NCBI GenBank assembly: GCA_028376765.1
Contig: JAONBD010000014.1
Coordinates: forward strand, 1 to 39,500
From: Candidatus Kapaibacterium sp.
GTDB taxonomy: Bacteria; Bacteroidota; Ignavibacteria; Kapaibacteriales; UBA2268
Length of the DNA stretch: 39,500 bases
Direction of reading: 5' to 3'
The translations under genes and the position numbers were made by a program. Each line of letters opens with the position of its first letter. Position 1 is the stretch's first letter. The notes beneath the pieces were generated by a model. That model was given only the letters and a program-made list of their open reading frames with translations, did no database searches and had not been told where the DNA came from. Positions 18,771 to 29,103 of this stretch are shown here, in pieces.

Positions 18771-20801
18771 TTATTTGGAAGGAGTAAATTCAATTTTTTC
18801 GTTTGTGTTAAATTTGTACTCCAAATTCAACTCGTAAGAGAACATTGGGGTAGTCGATTTAACCTTTGAAGGTAATGTTAGTTCACCTGTTTTGGTATAC
18901 TCTAAGTACTTGGTTTCGATTTCAATTAATCCCTGTGGAGTTTGTTCACTTGTCGAAGAACTTATTAGTAAATAAGTAGAAGAATCGAACATATAAATAG
19001 TTTTTGTTCCACTTGGCGATACAGCCTCTAGTGCTACTTTGTTTTCTTTTTCGCCTAAAACTTTAAGTGCATAATCTGATTTTTCTAATTGGCTTACTCC
19101 AAATATTTTGCTTTCGAGCTTAAATGCATCGTTAATGTCCATTTTTTGCTCCATTCCACCAGCATTAATCCAAACATCATTTTCATTTATCCATTTTTGC
19201 TGTGCCATTCCAGCTACATCTAACTTTTGATAAAGCTTATTACCTGATTTTCTATATTCATACAGTTCGGTTGGCATCTCTCTTCCTTGAAGATTAGCAG
19301 TACCCTTTCCTGTGGTAAGTAACGATTCAATTTTTTTTAGATTAGACATACCACCAATTGCAGAATTATATTTTTCTAAAAGATCGTCTGAATCAAGACT
19401 TGAATTAGAATAACCAGCATCTGCCATAATATTTTTATCGTATTCGTAAACTTTGCCGAATTTTTCTAATTTAGATTTAATTGATGCAGGTCCTACCACT
19501 ACTATTTTTACTTGATCTTCTTTAAGAAATTTCTTAGCAGATAATGAAACTTGCGAAGATTGAATATTTTTTAATCTATCTAAAAACGATTCAACTTGTC
19601 TTGCTTTTTTACCTTTAAATTCTGAGTTTTGTAACATAGCAGCCACAAATGATGAGTTCTCAAAATTCATCATGTAAGAACCAGATTTATATTTTTTAAT
19701 TGATTCTAATTCATCATTTGAAATTTCAGATTTATATAAGTTGAATATTTGTTCATTTATAACTTCAATTGAAGAATCGGTTACTGCTTCCTTAACATCA
19801 GCAGCAGCATAAAAATAGTTTGAAAATCTTTTGTTAGTAAGACCACCTGAAGGCGAGTATGTAAATGAATATTTTTCTCGAAGGGTACGGAAAAGCCTTC
19901 CAGTGAAACTAGCTCCTATAATTGAACCATTGAAGCTTAAAGTTTCATAGTCGTAATCGTTGAAACTAGGTGCAGGGAATAATACTCTTACTGTTGATTG
20001 AACCGAGCCTTCCCTTTCAATAAAATAAATTCCTTTAGGAAGTGGTTTTGGATTTGGAACATCAATTATTGGTTTTGTTTCTTTATCATCTGTAATCTTA
20101 GAAATGATGTTCTTAATTTTCTGAATAGATTCATCAGAATAGTCACCATAAATTGCAAGACTCATATTCCTAGCATGCAAATATTTCTTGTAGTAATTTT
20201 TTAAATCATCTACTTCTATTTTCTCTATATCAGATTCCCTTGCAAATTTAGAATAAGGATGGTTCTCACCATAAATAACTATCTTTGAAAGATTACTAGC
20301 AAGAGAGCTAGGGTTTGCTTTATCGGCAATTATTGAAGATATCGCCAGTTTTTTAATTTTTTCCAATTCTCTTTTATCAAAAGTTGGATTATTAATTATC
20401 AATTCAAATATTTCGAGAGCTTTATCAAGATGTTTATTTAATACCTCAAGATTAGCAACTATAAAATCGTCAGCAGCATTTATACTAAGACTTGCACCAA
20501 TTCCATCTAAGCTCTCAGCAATTTGCAGGGCAGACAATTCACCGGCACCTTTTGTAAGCATTGCTGCTGTTAAATCAGCTACACCTGTTTTAGACTCAAC
20601 GGAAGTCCCTCCACCAATTATCAATCTAATGTTTGTAATAGGTTGTTTATCATCTTTAATTAACAATAATTGAATATTGTTATTAGTAGACTTTATTTCA
20701 TATTCAGGAAACTTAAAATTATAACCTGATATTGGTTTAGGTTTTTGAGCAATTAGTTGATTCAGCATAATAAAGATTAATAATATAAATAGTTTTTTCA
20801 T
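18771..20801 (-). CDS. M16 (insulinase-family) protein lacking HxxEH, with extra C-terminal domain
   Basis: M16 fold motifs (NIRLIIGGGTSVE, GVADLTAAMLTKGA, RLFRTLREKYSFTYSPSGG) but no HxxEH; signal peptide. Confidence 0.87.
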   Translation of the reverse strand: MKKLFILLIFIMLNQLIAQKPKPISGYNFKFPEYEIKSTNNNIQLLLIKDDKQPITNIRLIIGGGTSVESKTGVADLTAAMLTKGAGELSALQIAESLDGIGASLSINAADDFIVANLEVLNKHLDKALEIFELIINNPTFDKRELEKIKKLAISSIIADKANPSSLASNLSKIVIYGENHPYSKFARESDIEKIEVDDLKNYYKKYLHARNMSLAIYGDYSDESIQKIKNIISKITDDKETKPIIDVPNPKPLPKGIYFIEREGSVQSTVRVLFPAPSFNDYDYETLSFNGSIIGASFTGRLFRTLREKYSFTYSPSGGLTNKRFSNYFYAAADVKEAVTDSSIEVINEQIFNLYKSEISNDELESIKKYKSGSYMMNFENSSFVAAMLQNSEFKGKKARQVESFLDRLKNIQSSQVSLSAKKFLKEDQVKIVVVGPASIKSKLEKFGKVYEYDKNIMADAGYSNSSLDSDDLLEKYNSAIGGMSNLKKIESLLTTGKGTANLQGREMPTELYEYRKSGNKLYQKLDVAGMAQQKWINENDVWINAGGMEQKMDINDAFKLESKIFGVSQLEKSDYALKVLGEKENKVALEAVSPSGTKTIYMFDSSTYLLISSSTSEQTPQGLIEIETKYLEYTKTGELTLPSKVKSTTPMFSYELNLEYKFNTNEKIEFTPSK

Positions 20802-20821
20802 TTGGATAATGCCTCATTAGG

Positions 20822-22126
20822 TCATTTTTTTGGTAAATAATTTAATACGACTTTGTTTTTGTTAATCAAATATTTTTTTGCCACGTTAACAATATCATCT
20901 GTAGTGATTGAATTGTACTTTTTAATTTCACTATTTATTAGTTCAGGGTCATCATAGTATGCCTTGTATCTGGCAAGAGACATAGCTTTTTCCAAAACAT
21001 CCTTGTTGGAAGTAAGTAAATCTATCTCTGTAATATTCTTAGTTTTTTCTAATTCTTTGTTAGATATTCCTTTCTCAGCAATTTTTTCTATTTCTTCTTC
21101 AATCTCTTCTTTCAAAATTTCTAACTCAGTATCTCCGCTTGCAACTGCATAGAAGATAATACCTCCATCAGCTTCTAATGATAAAGGCATCATTGAAGCC
21201 TGAACAGCAATTTGTTCTTTATCAACAAGTTTTCGATATAATCTGGAAGATTCGCCTGCAGCCAAAATATTAGCAAGTAGGTTCATAGAATAGTAATCGT
21301 CAGAGCCTAATTTAGGACCACGATACCCCATGAAAACAGCTTTAAGAGGAGCTTTATCATCTATAATTGATTCGGTATAATCTTTATTAAATGGTACTAC
21401 TTCTATATTATTTCTAACAGGTAAATCGGAATTTGTAATACCACCAAAATATTTAGCTACATATTCTTTTGTTGTTTGGTATTCAAAATTTCCAGAAATA
21501 ACTAATATGGCATTCTTTGGTTTATAGAAATTATCATAAAAATCTTTAAAGTTTTTAATTGTTGCATTTCTGATATGATCAGCATCACCAATAGTTGCCC
21601 ACGAATATGCACCACCAATGAATAGATTCGACAACATTTTTTCTAGCATTGTACCATAGGGTTGGTTATCTACCCTAGCATTTTTTTCTTCGAGAACTAC
21701 ACCTCGTTGTGTTTCCACACCAGTCTTTTCGACCTGAAGACCTCTCATCCTTTGGGATTCAATCCAAAGTGGTAATTGAATTTCGTTTGAAGGAACTTTA
21801 AATTTGTATACGGTTTCATCAAAAGAAGTGTGAGCATTTAACCATCCACCAGCCTCATTGATATATTTAGCAATTTCAGACCTAGGTATGCTGTCTGTTG
21901 CTTCGAACATTAAATGTTCAAAAAAGTGGGCATATCCAGTTTTATCTTTATCTTCATCCTTAGATCCAACTTTGTAATGAACAACAGTAGATACTACAGG
22001 AGCAGTTTTATCGATATGGTAAATTACTTGCAGACCGTTGTCTAAAGTTTCTTCAACAAAGACAATGTCTTTTGCAGTTAAATTTAATGACATAGTAAAA
22101 AGTGTGATTATTAATGATAGTTTCAT
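20822..22126 (-). CDS. M16 zinc peptidase, catalytic type (ORF-track start 22213; ATG 22126 preferred)
   Basis: GYAHFFEHLMFEAT (HxxEH) plus downstream GVVLEEKNARVDN; signal peptide MKLSLIITLFTMSLNLTA. Confidence 0.92.
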   Translation of the reverse strand: MKLSLIITLFTMSLNLTAKDIVFVEETLDNGLQVIYHIDKTAPVVSTVVHYKVGSKDEDKDKTGYAHFFEHLMFEATDSIPRSEIAKYINEAGGWLNAHTSFDETVYKFKVPSNEIQLPLWIESQRMRGLQVEKTGVETQRGVVLEEKNARVDNQPYGTMLEKMLSNLFIGGAYSWATIGDADHIRNATIKNFKDFYDNFYKPKNAILVISGNFEYQTTKEYVAKYFGGITNSDLPVRNNIEVVPFNKDYTESIIDDKAPLKAVFMGYRGPKLGSDDYYSMNLLANILAAGESSRLYRKLVDKEQIAVQASMMPLSLEADGGIIFYAVASGDTELEILKEEIEEEIEKIAEKGISNKELEKTKNITEIDLLTSNKDVLEKAMSLARYKAYYDDPELINSEIKKYNSITTDDIVNVAKKYLINKNKVVLNYLPKK

Positions 22127-22210
22127 TGTTCCGATTTTATTGACATTGAACAAAGTGTATATTACGAATAAATTGCATCTTTTGTTTAAAAGAGTTATTT
22201 TAAATTTTTT

Positions 22211-22218
22211 CAAATCTA
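22211..22218 (-). promoter_or_regulatory. Candidate -7 element (TAGATTTG) for the M16 operon
   Basis: TAnnTTTG match 85 nt upstream of ATG 22126; -33 not clear. Confidence 0.3.
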
Positions 22219-22229
22219 AAAATCAAATT

Positions 22230-23570
22230 ATGAAGAACCTAATTTTCATTCTAATAATTCTATTAAGTAAAGTTGATGCTCAAATTCTAGATCAATCCAC
22301 AAACCAATCTATTTGCTTAGATTCCGAATTATTCCTTTATATAAAGGCAACTGGTGAAAGCAATATTTATAAATGGTTCAAAGATGGTATTGAAATATCA
22401 GAATCGTCGAACCCTGCTTTTTCTATCAATAATGCAAAATTTATGGATAAAGGAGTTTATCAATGCAGGGTTGAAAGCCAACAAAATAATTTAATTTCTA
22501 AATTTTGGTCTGAGCCAATAGTTGTTGACATAAATCAAAGTACTCAAATTATTGACATAAAACGAAGTTTCAGAGTTGATGGTGATGAACAAATATGGAA
22601 TTTCTGGGCAGATGTACACGATGATGATCTATCAGATAATACATTTAGATGGGAGTTCGATCAATCAATTGGTGATATTAATCAGGTAGAGGGTTTTTCT
22701 GGAATCAACTCAAACTTATTAACTGTAAGATTTAAATACAAAGAAAATAATTTTGACTATGTAAGAAAATTAAGATTTATAGCCGACGCTGACTGTGGAG
22801 CAGATACTGCTTACACAGAAGTTGAACAAATAAATTTTCAAATTACAAATCTAAATAGTGATACAACGATTTGTGAAAATGAAGTTGCTTATCAAGACTA
22901 TAAAATTGATTACACCTTACCACTATCAATTGAGTCAATTAAAGCAGAAGTTATTTTAAATAATGAAGATAAAGAAATTGAAAAAAAAGAAATATTACTT
23001 CAACAAAATACTAATTCAAAAAATATTAGTTTTGATTACATTATTGATGAAAGTTCTATTGGTAATACATTTGCAAAACTTCAAATAAACCAACTTGATA
23101 TTTCTTCGATTTCAGATGCAAACAGAATTTCATATTACCCAGAAATAATAATTAATGACAGATCAACAAACCCATTTATAATCGATGCGGGTCAACCTTT
23201 AAAACTTAGAATATGGGCTGAAGGAAGCATTTCAAATTATGTTTGGATAAAAGGTGAAGCAGATACACTCAAAAATAATGATGACCCTTATTATGAAGTT
23301 CTATCAACTAGTCCAAATGACGCAGGAGACTATAAATGTATTCTAAAAAGTCAGTGTGGTGATAAAATAGTTTATTTTGATGTAATTATTAATAAGAATG
23401 AAATTGAAAATGTCCTATCTATTTCAATTGATGAGTTGCAGAATAATAGCAGATTGAAAGATGCAATATTTTATTCTCCAACAGGACAAGTTATAGAGCC
23501 CAAAAATGTAAATAAAGGATTATATTTTATAGATTTGGAAGGTCGTTATTTAACAATCTTTCTTAATTAA
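22230..23570 (+). CDS. Secreted Ig-like domain protein with T9SS-tail-like C-terminus (ORF-track start 22038; ATG 22230 preferred)
   Basis: Signal peptide MKNLIFILIILLSKVDAQ; Ig motif YKWFKDGIEISES...DKGVYQCRVES; tail FYSPTGQVIEPKNVNKGLYFIDLEGRYLTIFLN. Confidence 0.75.
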   Translation: MKNLIFILIILLSKVDAQILDQSTNQSICLDSELFLYIKATGESNIYKWFKDGIEISESSNPAFSINNAKFMDKGVYQCRVESQQNNLISKFWSEPIVVDINQSTQIIDIKRSFRVDGDEQIWNFWADVHDDDLSDNTFRWEFDQSIGDINQVEGFSGINSNLLTVRFKYKENNFDYVRKLRFIADADCGADTAYTEVEQINFQITNLNSDTTICENEVAYQDYKIDYTLPLSIESIKAEVILNNEDKEIEKKEILLQQNTNSKNISFDYIIDESSIGNTFAKLQINQLDISSISDANRISYYPEIIINDRSTNPFIIDAGQPLKLRIWAEGSISNYVWIKGEADTLKNNDDPYYEVLSTSPNDAGDYKCILKSQCGDKIVYFDVIINKNEIENVLSISIDELQNNSRLKDAIFYSPTGQVIEPKNVNKGLYFIDLEGRYLTIFLN

Positions 23571-25589
23571 TTACCAATCCAATAGTTTTTTTAAATCTAA
23601 TTTAAATCTATCCTTTGGTAGGAACTGTTTTTCTAGATTCCTAGCAAAAGGTACTGGAGTATCTAAACTACCTGTACGAATTACTGGTGCATCTAGATAG
23701 GTAAATAAGTCTTGAGAAATCCAAGCAGCTATCTCTGCACCTATTCCAAGGGTAATGGTGTCTTCGTGTAGTATAATAACTTTGCCAGTTTTTTTAATTG
23801 ATTTTTCAATTGAATCTTTATCTAATGGAACTAATGTTCTAAGATCTATTAAATCTACATTGTAATTATTTTCATCTATAATTTCCTTTGCCCAATGAAC
23901 ACCATAACCATAAGTTATGACTGTTGCATCATTTCCTTCGTTTACAAGCATTGCTTTGCCAGGTTCAAGGTTATAATATCCCTCTGGAACAGTGCTACTT
24001 ATCTTCCTGTATAAAGCTTTATGTTCAAAAAATAAAACAGGGTTAGGATCCTCAATTGCTGATAACAGTAAGCCTTTAGCATCTTTCGGATTTGAAGGGT
24101 AGAAAATTTTCAAACCGGGAACTTTTAAAAACCAACCTTCGTTAGATTGGCTATGGAAAGGTCCAGCACCAACATCGGCACCTGTTGGCATTCTTAAAAC
24201 AACATCAGCATTTTGTCCCCATCTGTAATGGATTTTTGCTAAATTATTCACTACTTGGGTAAATCCACTTGAAACAAAATCGGCAAATTGCATCTCGCTT
24301 ACCGCTTTCATTCCTTTAATTGAAAGACCTAAGGCGGTACCTATTATTGCGGATTCACACAAAGGAGTATTACGAACTCTATCCCTACCATATTTTTCTA
24401 ATAACCCTTCTGTAACCTTAAATACACCACCGTAATCAGCTATATCTTGCCCCATCAGAATCAATTGGGGGAATTTTTTCATGGCTTCATCTAGACCATC
24501 ACTAATTGCATCTACTAATCTTAATTCTTTTGTTATTTTTGATTCTTCTTGTTTTTGGAATAAATAAGGTGCAAAAACATCAGATAGTTCATTGTTTAAA
24601 CTTGGCTCAATCTCTTCTTCTGAATAAACAATATCAATTTCTGAATCAATATATTGAGAATATTCATTCCTTATTTCTGATATTATAGTATCATCAATAA
24701 TATTAATTTCTTTTAGGAATAATTCATAATTCTGTACTGGATCTCTTCTCTCCCAATATTGCATTAACTTTTTAGGTATGTACTTAGTACCAGAACTCTC
24801 TTCGTGCCCCCTCATTCTGAAAGTCATTGCTTCAAGTATAACTGGCTTAGGATTTTTTCTTATGTCTCTAGTTATTTCATCAATTTTTGAATATACTTCT
24901 AATATGTTATTACCATCAACTGAGTAAGCATCAATCCCATAGGCAGGGCCTTTTACTGTAAAACTATTAAATTTAAACTGCTCACTACTTGGAGTTGAAA
25001 GTCCATAACCATTGTTTTCAATAACAAAAATAACGGGTAAATCCCACACTGCTGCAACATTAATAGCTTCATGGAAATCTCCTTCGCTTGTACCACCATC
25101 TCCAGTAAATACCATTGTTACATTTTTTTGCTTTTTTAATTTTGAAGCTAGTGCAATTCCATCTGCAACACCTAATTGAGGTCCTAGATGCGAAATCATA
25201 CCTACTAAATTATAGTCCTTTGTGCCAAAATGAAAAGACCTATCTCTCCCCTTGGTAAATCCATTCTCTTTACCTTGCCACTGTGAAAATAATTTTCTTA
25301 ATGGAATACCACGATTTGTAAATACTCCAAGATTCCTGTGCATTGGTAATATATGTTCATCTTTATTCATCAAAATAGAAGTCCCAACTGATATTGCTTC
25401 TTGTCCAATTCCAGAAAACCATTTTGAAATTCTATTTTGTCTCAACAATAAAATCATTTTTTCTTCTATCATTCTTGGTAGAAGCATTTTTTTATAAAGA
25501 TCTAACAATGTTTCATCTTTATAATCTTTCCTATCATAATCAATGACTTTCTTGTCTAATTTTTTTAATATCTTAGAATTATTTTTCAA
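23571..25589 (-). CDS. Fused alpha+beta E1 subunit of 2-oxoacid (branched-chain/pyruvate-type) dehydrogenase; TTG start or a downstream Met
   Basis: TPP motif VFTGDGGTSEGDFHEAINVAA...NNGYG; second half EGLLEKYGRDRVRNTPLCESAIIGTALG, RMPTGADVGAGPFHSQSNEGWF. Confidence 0.93.
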   Translation of the reverse strand: MKNNSKILKKLDKKVIDYDRKDYKDETLLDLYKKMLLPRMIEEKMILLLRQNRISKWFSGIGQEAISVGTSILMNKDEHILPMHRNLGVFTNRGIPLRKLFSQWQGKENGFTKGRDRSFHFGTKDYNLVGMISHLGPQLGVADGIALASKLKKQKNVTMVFTGDGGTSEGDFHEAINVAAVWDLPVIFVIENNGYGLSTPSSEQFKFNSFTVKGPAYGIDAYSVDGNNILEVYSKIDEITRDIRKNPKPVILEAMTFRMRGHEESSGTKYIPKKLMQYWERRDPVQNYELFLKEINIIDDTIISEIRNEYSQYIDSEIDIVYSEEEIEPSLNNELSDVFAPYLFQKQEESKITKELRLVDAISDGLDEAMKKFPQLILMGQDIADYGGVFKVTEGLLEKYGRDRVRNTPLCESAIIGTALGLSIKGMKAVSEMQFADFVSSGFTQVVNNLAKIHYRWGQNADVVLRMPTGADVGAGPFHSQSNEGWFLKVPGLKIFYPSNPKDAKGLLLSAIEDPNPVLFFEHKALYRKISSTVPEGYYNLEPGKAMLVNEGNDATVITYGYGVHWAKEIIDENNYNVDLIDLRTLVPLDKDSIEKSIKKTGKVIILHEDTITLGIGAEIAAWISQDLFTYLDAPVIRTGSLDTPVPFARNLEKQFLPKDRFKLDLKKLLDW

Positions 25590-25658
25590 ACTTTAAACTC
25601 ATTATATACTTTCAATAATATCAAAATTATAATATTATTTATAAACTTGTAAATCAAA

Positions 25659-26717
25659 ATGTCCACAAAACCCATACTATTAACAAATTCTAACATACCA
25701 TTGGTTCAAGAAACCTTTAATGATGTTTTTAAAATTATAAGTTTTAATCAAGGTGAACTAACAAAACAATTTCTAATTGAATCCAATGCGGAATTTCTTT
25801 TTTCAAGATCAACAGAAAAAATCAATAAAGATTTGATTGAAGGGACAAATGTACAATTTTATGCAAGTGCAACAAGTGGTTCGGATCATGTAGATATTAA
25901 ATATCTAAAAACAAAGGGAATACATTGCTTTATTGCTAAAGGTTGCAACGCAAATTCTGTAGCCGAATACGTACTTTATTCTATTTTTAACCAGCTTAGA
26001 GGAAACATTAAAAATAAAACAATTGGAATTGTTGGATTTGGTAATATTGGTAGTTTAGTTGCAAAGTATTGTTCTTTAATAGGTATGGATATAATTATTA
26101 ACGATCCACCAAAAGCAAATGAAAACTATTCTTTTCCCAATTATGTCAAATCACAAAGCATAGAATATTTAATTGAAAAATCGGATATAATAACAACTCA
26201 CGTTCCATTAACAATAACTGGTAATTTCAAAACTGATAATTTATTAAATGGAAATCTTAAAAATTTTAATGGTAAACTTATTATCCATTCATCAAGAGGT
26301 GGAGTTATCAATGAAGATATATTGCTGAAGCTAAATAAAAATATAAAATTAGTAATTGACGTTTGGAAAAATGAACCATATTTTAATAGTTTCCTTGCTA
26401 ATAGAGCTAATATTATTACACCCCATATCGCAGGTCACTCTAGAAATGGAAAGGTAAATGCTACTGAAATGATTTACAAAGAAGTTGTAAAATACCTTAA
26501 TATAGATGAAGTAAAAATTGATTTTGGTCTAAAATCAAGAGAAAGTCTTTCAAGTGACAATTATGCTAGATTGATTGAAGAATTAAAAAATACTAGAGAT
26601 ATTGATGGAGACTTTGAAAAATTTAGAGAAATTATTAATGTTGATGAGAATAAAAAGGGTACTGAATTTAAGAATCAAAGATCTAACTACCCAATTAGAT
26701 ACGAGATAATAAAATAA
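25659..26717 (+). CDS. pdxB: D-2-hydroxyacid dehydrogenase, probably erythronate-4-phosphate dehydrogenase
   Basis: FYASATSGSDHVDIKYLKTKGI...GCNANSVAEYVLYS; GIVGFGNIGSLVAKYC; THVPLT; TPHIAGHS; PdxB-like short C-terminus. Confidence 0.78.
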   Translation: MSTKPILLTNSNIPLVQETFNDVFKIISFNQGELTKQFLIESNAEFLFSRSTEKINKDLIEGTNVQFYASATSGSDHVDIKYLKTKGIHCFIAKGCNANSVAEYVLYSIFNQLRGNIKNKTIGIVGFGNIGSLVAKYCSLIGMDIIINDPPKANENYSFPNYVKSQSIEYLIEKSDIITTHVPLTITGNFKTDNLLNGNLKNFNGKLIIHSSRGGVINEDILLKLNKNIKLVIDVWKNEPYFNSFLANRANIITPHIAGHSRNGKVNATEMIYKEVVKYLNIDEVKIDFGLKSRESLSSDNYARLIEELKNTRDIDGDFEKFREIINVDENKKGTEFKNQRSNYPIRYEIIK

Positions 26718-26831
26718 ATACTGGGAATGCACTTTTCTTACTTTGAAAACCGCCCAATGTAAAATTAGTGGCACTCACCAGTATTAAATTACTGTTAGTA
26801 TCGGCTAATTTTTTTAAACCTTTAATGATTA

Positions 26832-27599
26832 TTAAATATTGCTACAATCAGCAACTTCAAGGTATTGGGAACTTGGGTAATACTTTCTAAGCATTAAAAA
26901 ATATTTTATCGCTTCAGATTCTTCACCAAGTACGCAGTGGATTTGACCAGCTCTTACTAGGGATCTTTCATTAACAAAATCTGGTATGTCTTCTTTGGAG
27001 AGAATTTCAGAAAATACTGTTAATGATTCTTTAAAATTATTTTCGTTGACTAAACACTCACCTAGGTAATATGATGATTCGTACCAAAGTGGGTCGTCTT
27101 CAAGAAGTGATTCTTTCATAAATGAAAAAATACCTTTTGATTTTTCAATATTTCCAGCTTCGTAGTAATCAATTGCAATTTCAAAAAACTTGGTCATACC
27201 ACCTTTAATTTGCTCACCATAAAGCTCGTATGATTTGTTTATTACTTTTTTATCTGTATATCTATCTCTGTAATATATCTGCTTATATCTTTCTTGACCT
27301 TGATTAGTACCTTTTATTGATGAATTTAGTTCTTCAATTTTATTTTCGTCAAATCCATACTGATTTAATAAATAGTTTATTTGTCGTTTAGATAAACTAG
27401 CAATGTAGTCTTTTTCAAAACCAAGTGAATCTACTAATAAGTCTTCTTTTGATATAATATTATTTTCTTCTTCTTCTGATATAATAGACTCAGAACCTAT
27501 GCTTTGCATTCTATCCGATGGAGATTGCTTTGAGCCTCTTGTTTTCAAGTTAGAACAAGAAATGGTTAATATTATCAATAATGTAGTTAAATACCGCAT
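26832..27599 (-). CDS. TPR-repeat-like lipoprotein
   Basis: Lipobox LLIILTISCSN; helical repeats (AIDYYEAGNIEKSKGIFSFM, SYYLGECLVNENNFKESLTVFSEIL). Confidence 0.65.
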   Translation of the reverse strand: MRYLTTLLIILTISCSNLKTRGSKQSPSDRMQSIGSESIISEEEENNIISKEDLLVDSLGFEKDYIASLSKRQINYLLNQYGFDENKIEELNSSIKGTNQGQERYKQIYYRDRYTDKKVINKSYELYGEQIKGGMTKFFEIAIDYYEAGNIEKSKGIFSFMKESLLEDDPLWYESSYYLGECLVNENNFKESLTVFSEILSKEDIPDFVNERSLVRAGQIHCVLGEESEAIKYFLMLRKYYPSSQYLEVADCSNI

Positions 27600-27675
27600 A
27601 GATTCATAATAATCATTATTTGTGCCAATTCTAAATTTGATTATTTATTCCAAAAAATTTTACGCTTGAACTTGT

Positions 27676-28263
27676 CTAACGCATATCAATAGTTTCGGCA
27701 TCTTCGGGGATATTAAAATTGTATTCACTATCTGATTTTTCTTTGCTGATGTCTAGTTTTAGTATTTTCCAAACTTCATTATACTGGGACATCTCTAATA
27801 GTTTTATTTCATAATTTTCATCAAGTTCTAATATTATCTGATCTGTGTTTCTCTTGTCCTTTAAAACAAGTTTGTAACTATTACCATTTTTAGAGTTCAA
27901 TATTTTACTAAAGGACTTTGCTTCCATATTATTAACAATATCAAAAAATACTGTTTCAATTCCAGAATTTGAGTTTTCTTGATATTTAGATATCAAAACC
28001 TGATTATCTGGCTTAGAATAGTTCCAGATAGATTTACCATCTGATACAAGCTGCCTATCTCCAAATATCATTTTATATTTGTTACCTTTTTCTGCTTTGA
28101 TAGACCCAGTCAGTCCAGAGCCAACTGCTTCTACATTTAATTGAATCATTTCAAAATTATCTAATTTTGACTTAATTTTTTCAAGTACTTGATCTTTATT
28201 TATAGCCAAGGTAGAAATACTAAAAGTTACAAATAGTATTATCATACTAATCAATTTTTGCAT
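27676..28263 (-). CDS. lolA: LolA-like outer-membrane lipoprotein carrier protein
   Basis: Signal peptide; GSIKAEKGNKYKMIFGDRQLVSDGKSIWNYSKPDNQVLIS, VFFDIVNN, typical LolA layout and size. Confidence 0.8.
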   Translation of the reverse strand: MQKLISMIILFVTFSISTLAINKDQVLEKIKSKLDNFEMIQLNVEAVGSGLTGSIKAEKGNKYKMIFGDRQLVSDGKSIWNYSKPDNQVLISKYQENSNSGIETVFFDIVNNMEAKSFSKILNSKNGNSYKLVLKDKRNTDQIILELDENYEIKLLEMSQYNEVWKILKLDISKEKSDSEYNFNIPEDAETIDMR

Positions 28264-29047
28264 TTATTTTTCCTTTTATTCCTTTATAATCTCTCAGTTC
28301 TGCCCCAACAAATCCTATCAATACTTTTGTACCAACTTTCACTGGGATTTTTTTTTCATCATCTGTTATCCAAACTTTTATACTGCCTTCGCTTTTAAAT
28401 AAACCACCTTCAACTACTAAAGGTTCAATTAGTATTGTATGAAACTCCCCAGCATCAACTTCAATTATCTCTCTTTTTATAATCTTGATACCTAGTACAT
28501 AAGTTGAATCATTAAAAAATTGATTAAATTCAATAATAGAATCATTTTTAACTTCACTTAAATCCATAGTTCTTAAGTAATACAATGCAGATACAACATC
28601 GTGAACATATTCGGGTATTTGGGTTGTATCCTTGCCAGTTACTGCGAAGTTTTTCTCTTGATTAAAAAAAGTTTTGACATCTCTTCTATAACCACCCTCT
28701 TTAATATGTTGCTCATATTGCCAAGGGAATATACCTTGTTCATCAACAAATGTTTGGTACCTATCATGGACTCTATATAACCACCTAAGGCTAGATAATG
28801 ATTTCACAGCAAATCTAATGTCATAAGTGTTTCTGCCATTTAAAATTTTTGGTTTTGCCATAACTTTAAAATGACCTTCACCTGCAGTAATAAACCCATA
28901 TCCAACATCATAGAAAAGTTGCTCACCATAATCAAAAGCATTATTTTCGATTGACCTGAAAGTCGAACTTGACTTTTGAAAAGGATTAAATCCTTGAGAG
29001 AAAGTCAAGCTAGATAGTATTATTAATATTAAATATATATTTTTCAT
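28247..29047 (-). CDS. DUF3108-type secreted protein
   Basis: AFDYGEQLFYDVGYGFITAGEGHFKV, YRVHDRYQTFVDEQGIFPWQYEQHIKEGGYRR, IKVWITDDEKKIPVKV. Confidence 0.75.
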   Translation of the reverse strand: MKNIYLILIILSSLTFSQGFNPFQKSSSTFRSIENNAFDYGEQLFYDVGYGFITAGEGHFKVMAKPKILNGRNTYDIRFAVKSLSSLRWLYRVHDRYQTFVDEQGIFPWQYEQHIKEGGYRRDVKTFFNQEKNFAVTGKDTTQIPEYVHDVVSALYYLRTMDLSEVKNDSIIEFNQFFNDSTYVLGIKIIKREIIEVDAGEFHTILIEPLVVEGGLFKSEGSIKVWITDDEKKIPVKVGTKVLIGFVGAELRDYKGIKGKINAKID

Positions 29048-29050
29048 AAT

Positions 29051-29076
29051 AAAAAGGCTCCTATTATTGGAGCCTT
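29051..29076 (-). terminator. Terminator/attenuator hairpin downstream of the PorV-family gene
   Basis: Reverse complement AAGGCTCC-AATAATA-GGAGCCTT followed by TTTATT. Confidence 0.7.
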
Positions 29077-29103
29077 AAATTTTATTTTTATTTGCTTAAG
29101 GGG

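Noticed and set aside
23571-25589. Fused E1 alpha/beta as a novel fusion or assembly error
   Set aside because: This fusion is a known arrangement in Bacteroidetes-related lineages and both halves look intact
26717-26785. Integron attC site for the intergenic hairpin
   Set aside because: No GTTRRRY/RYYYAAC core pair at the ends, and no integrase or cassette array
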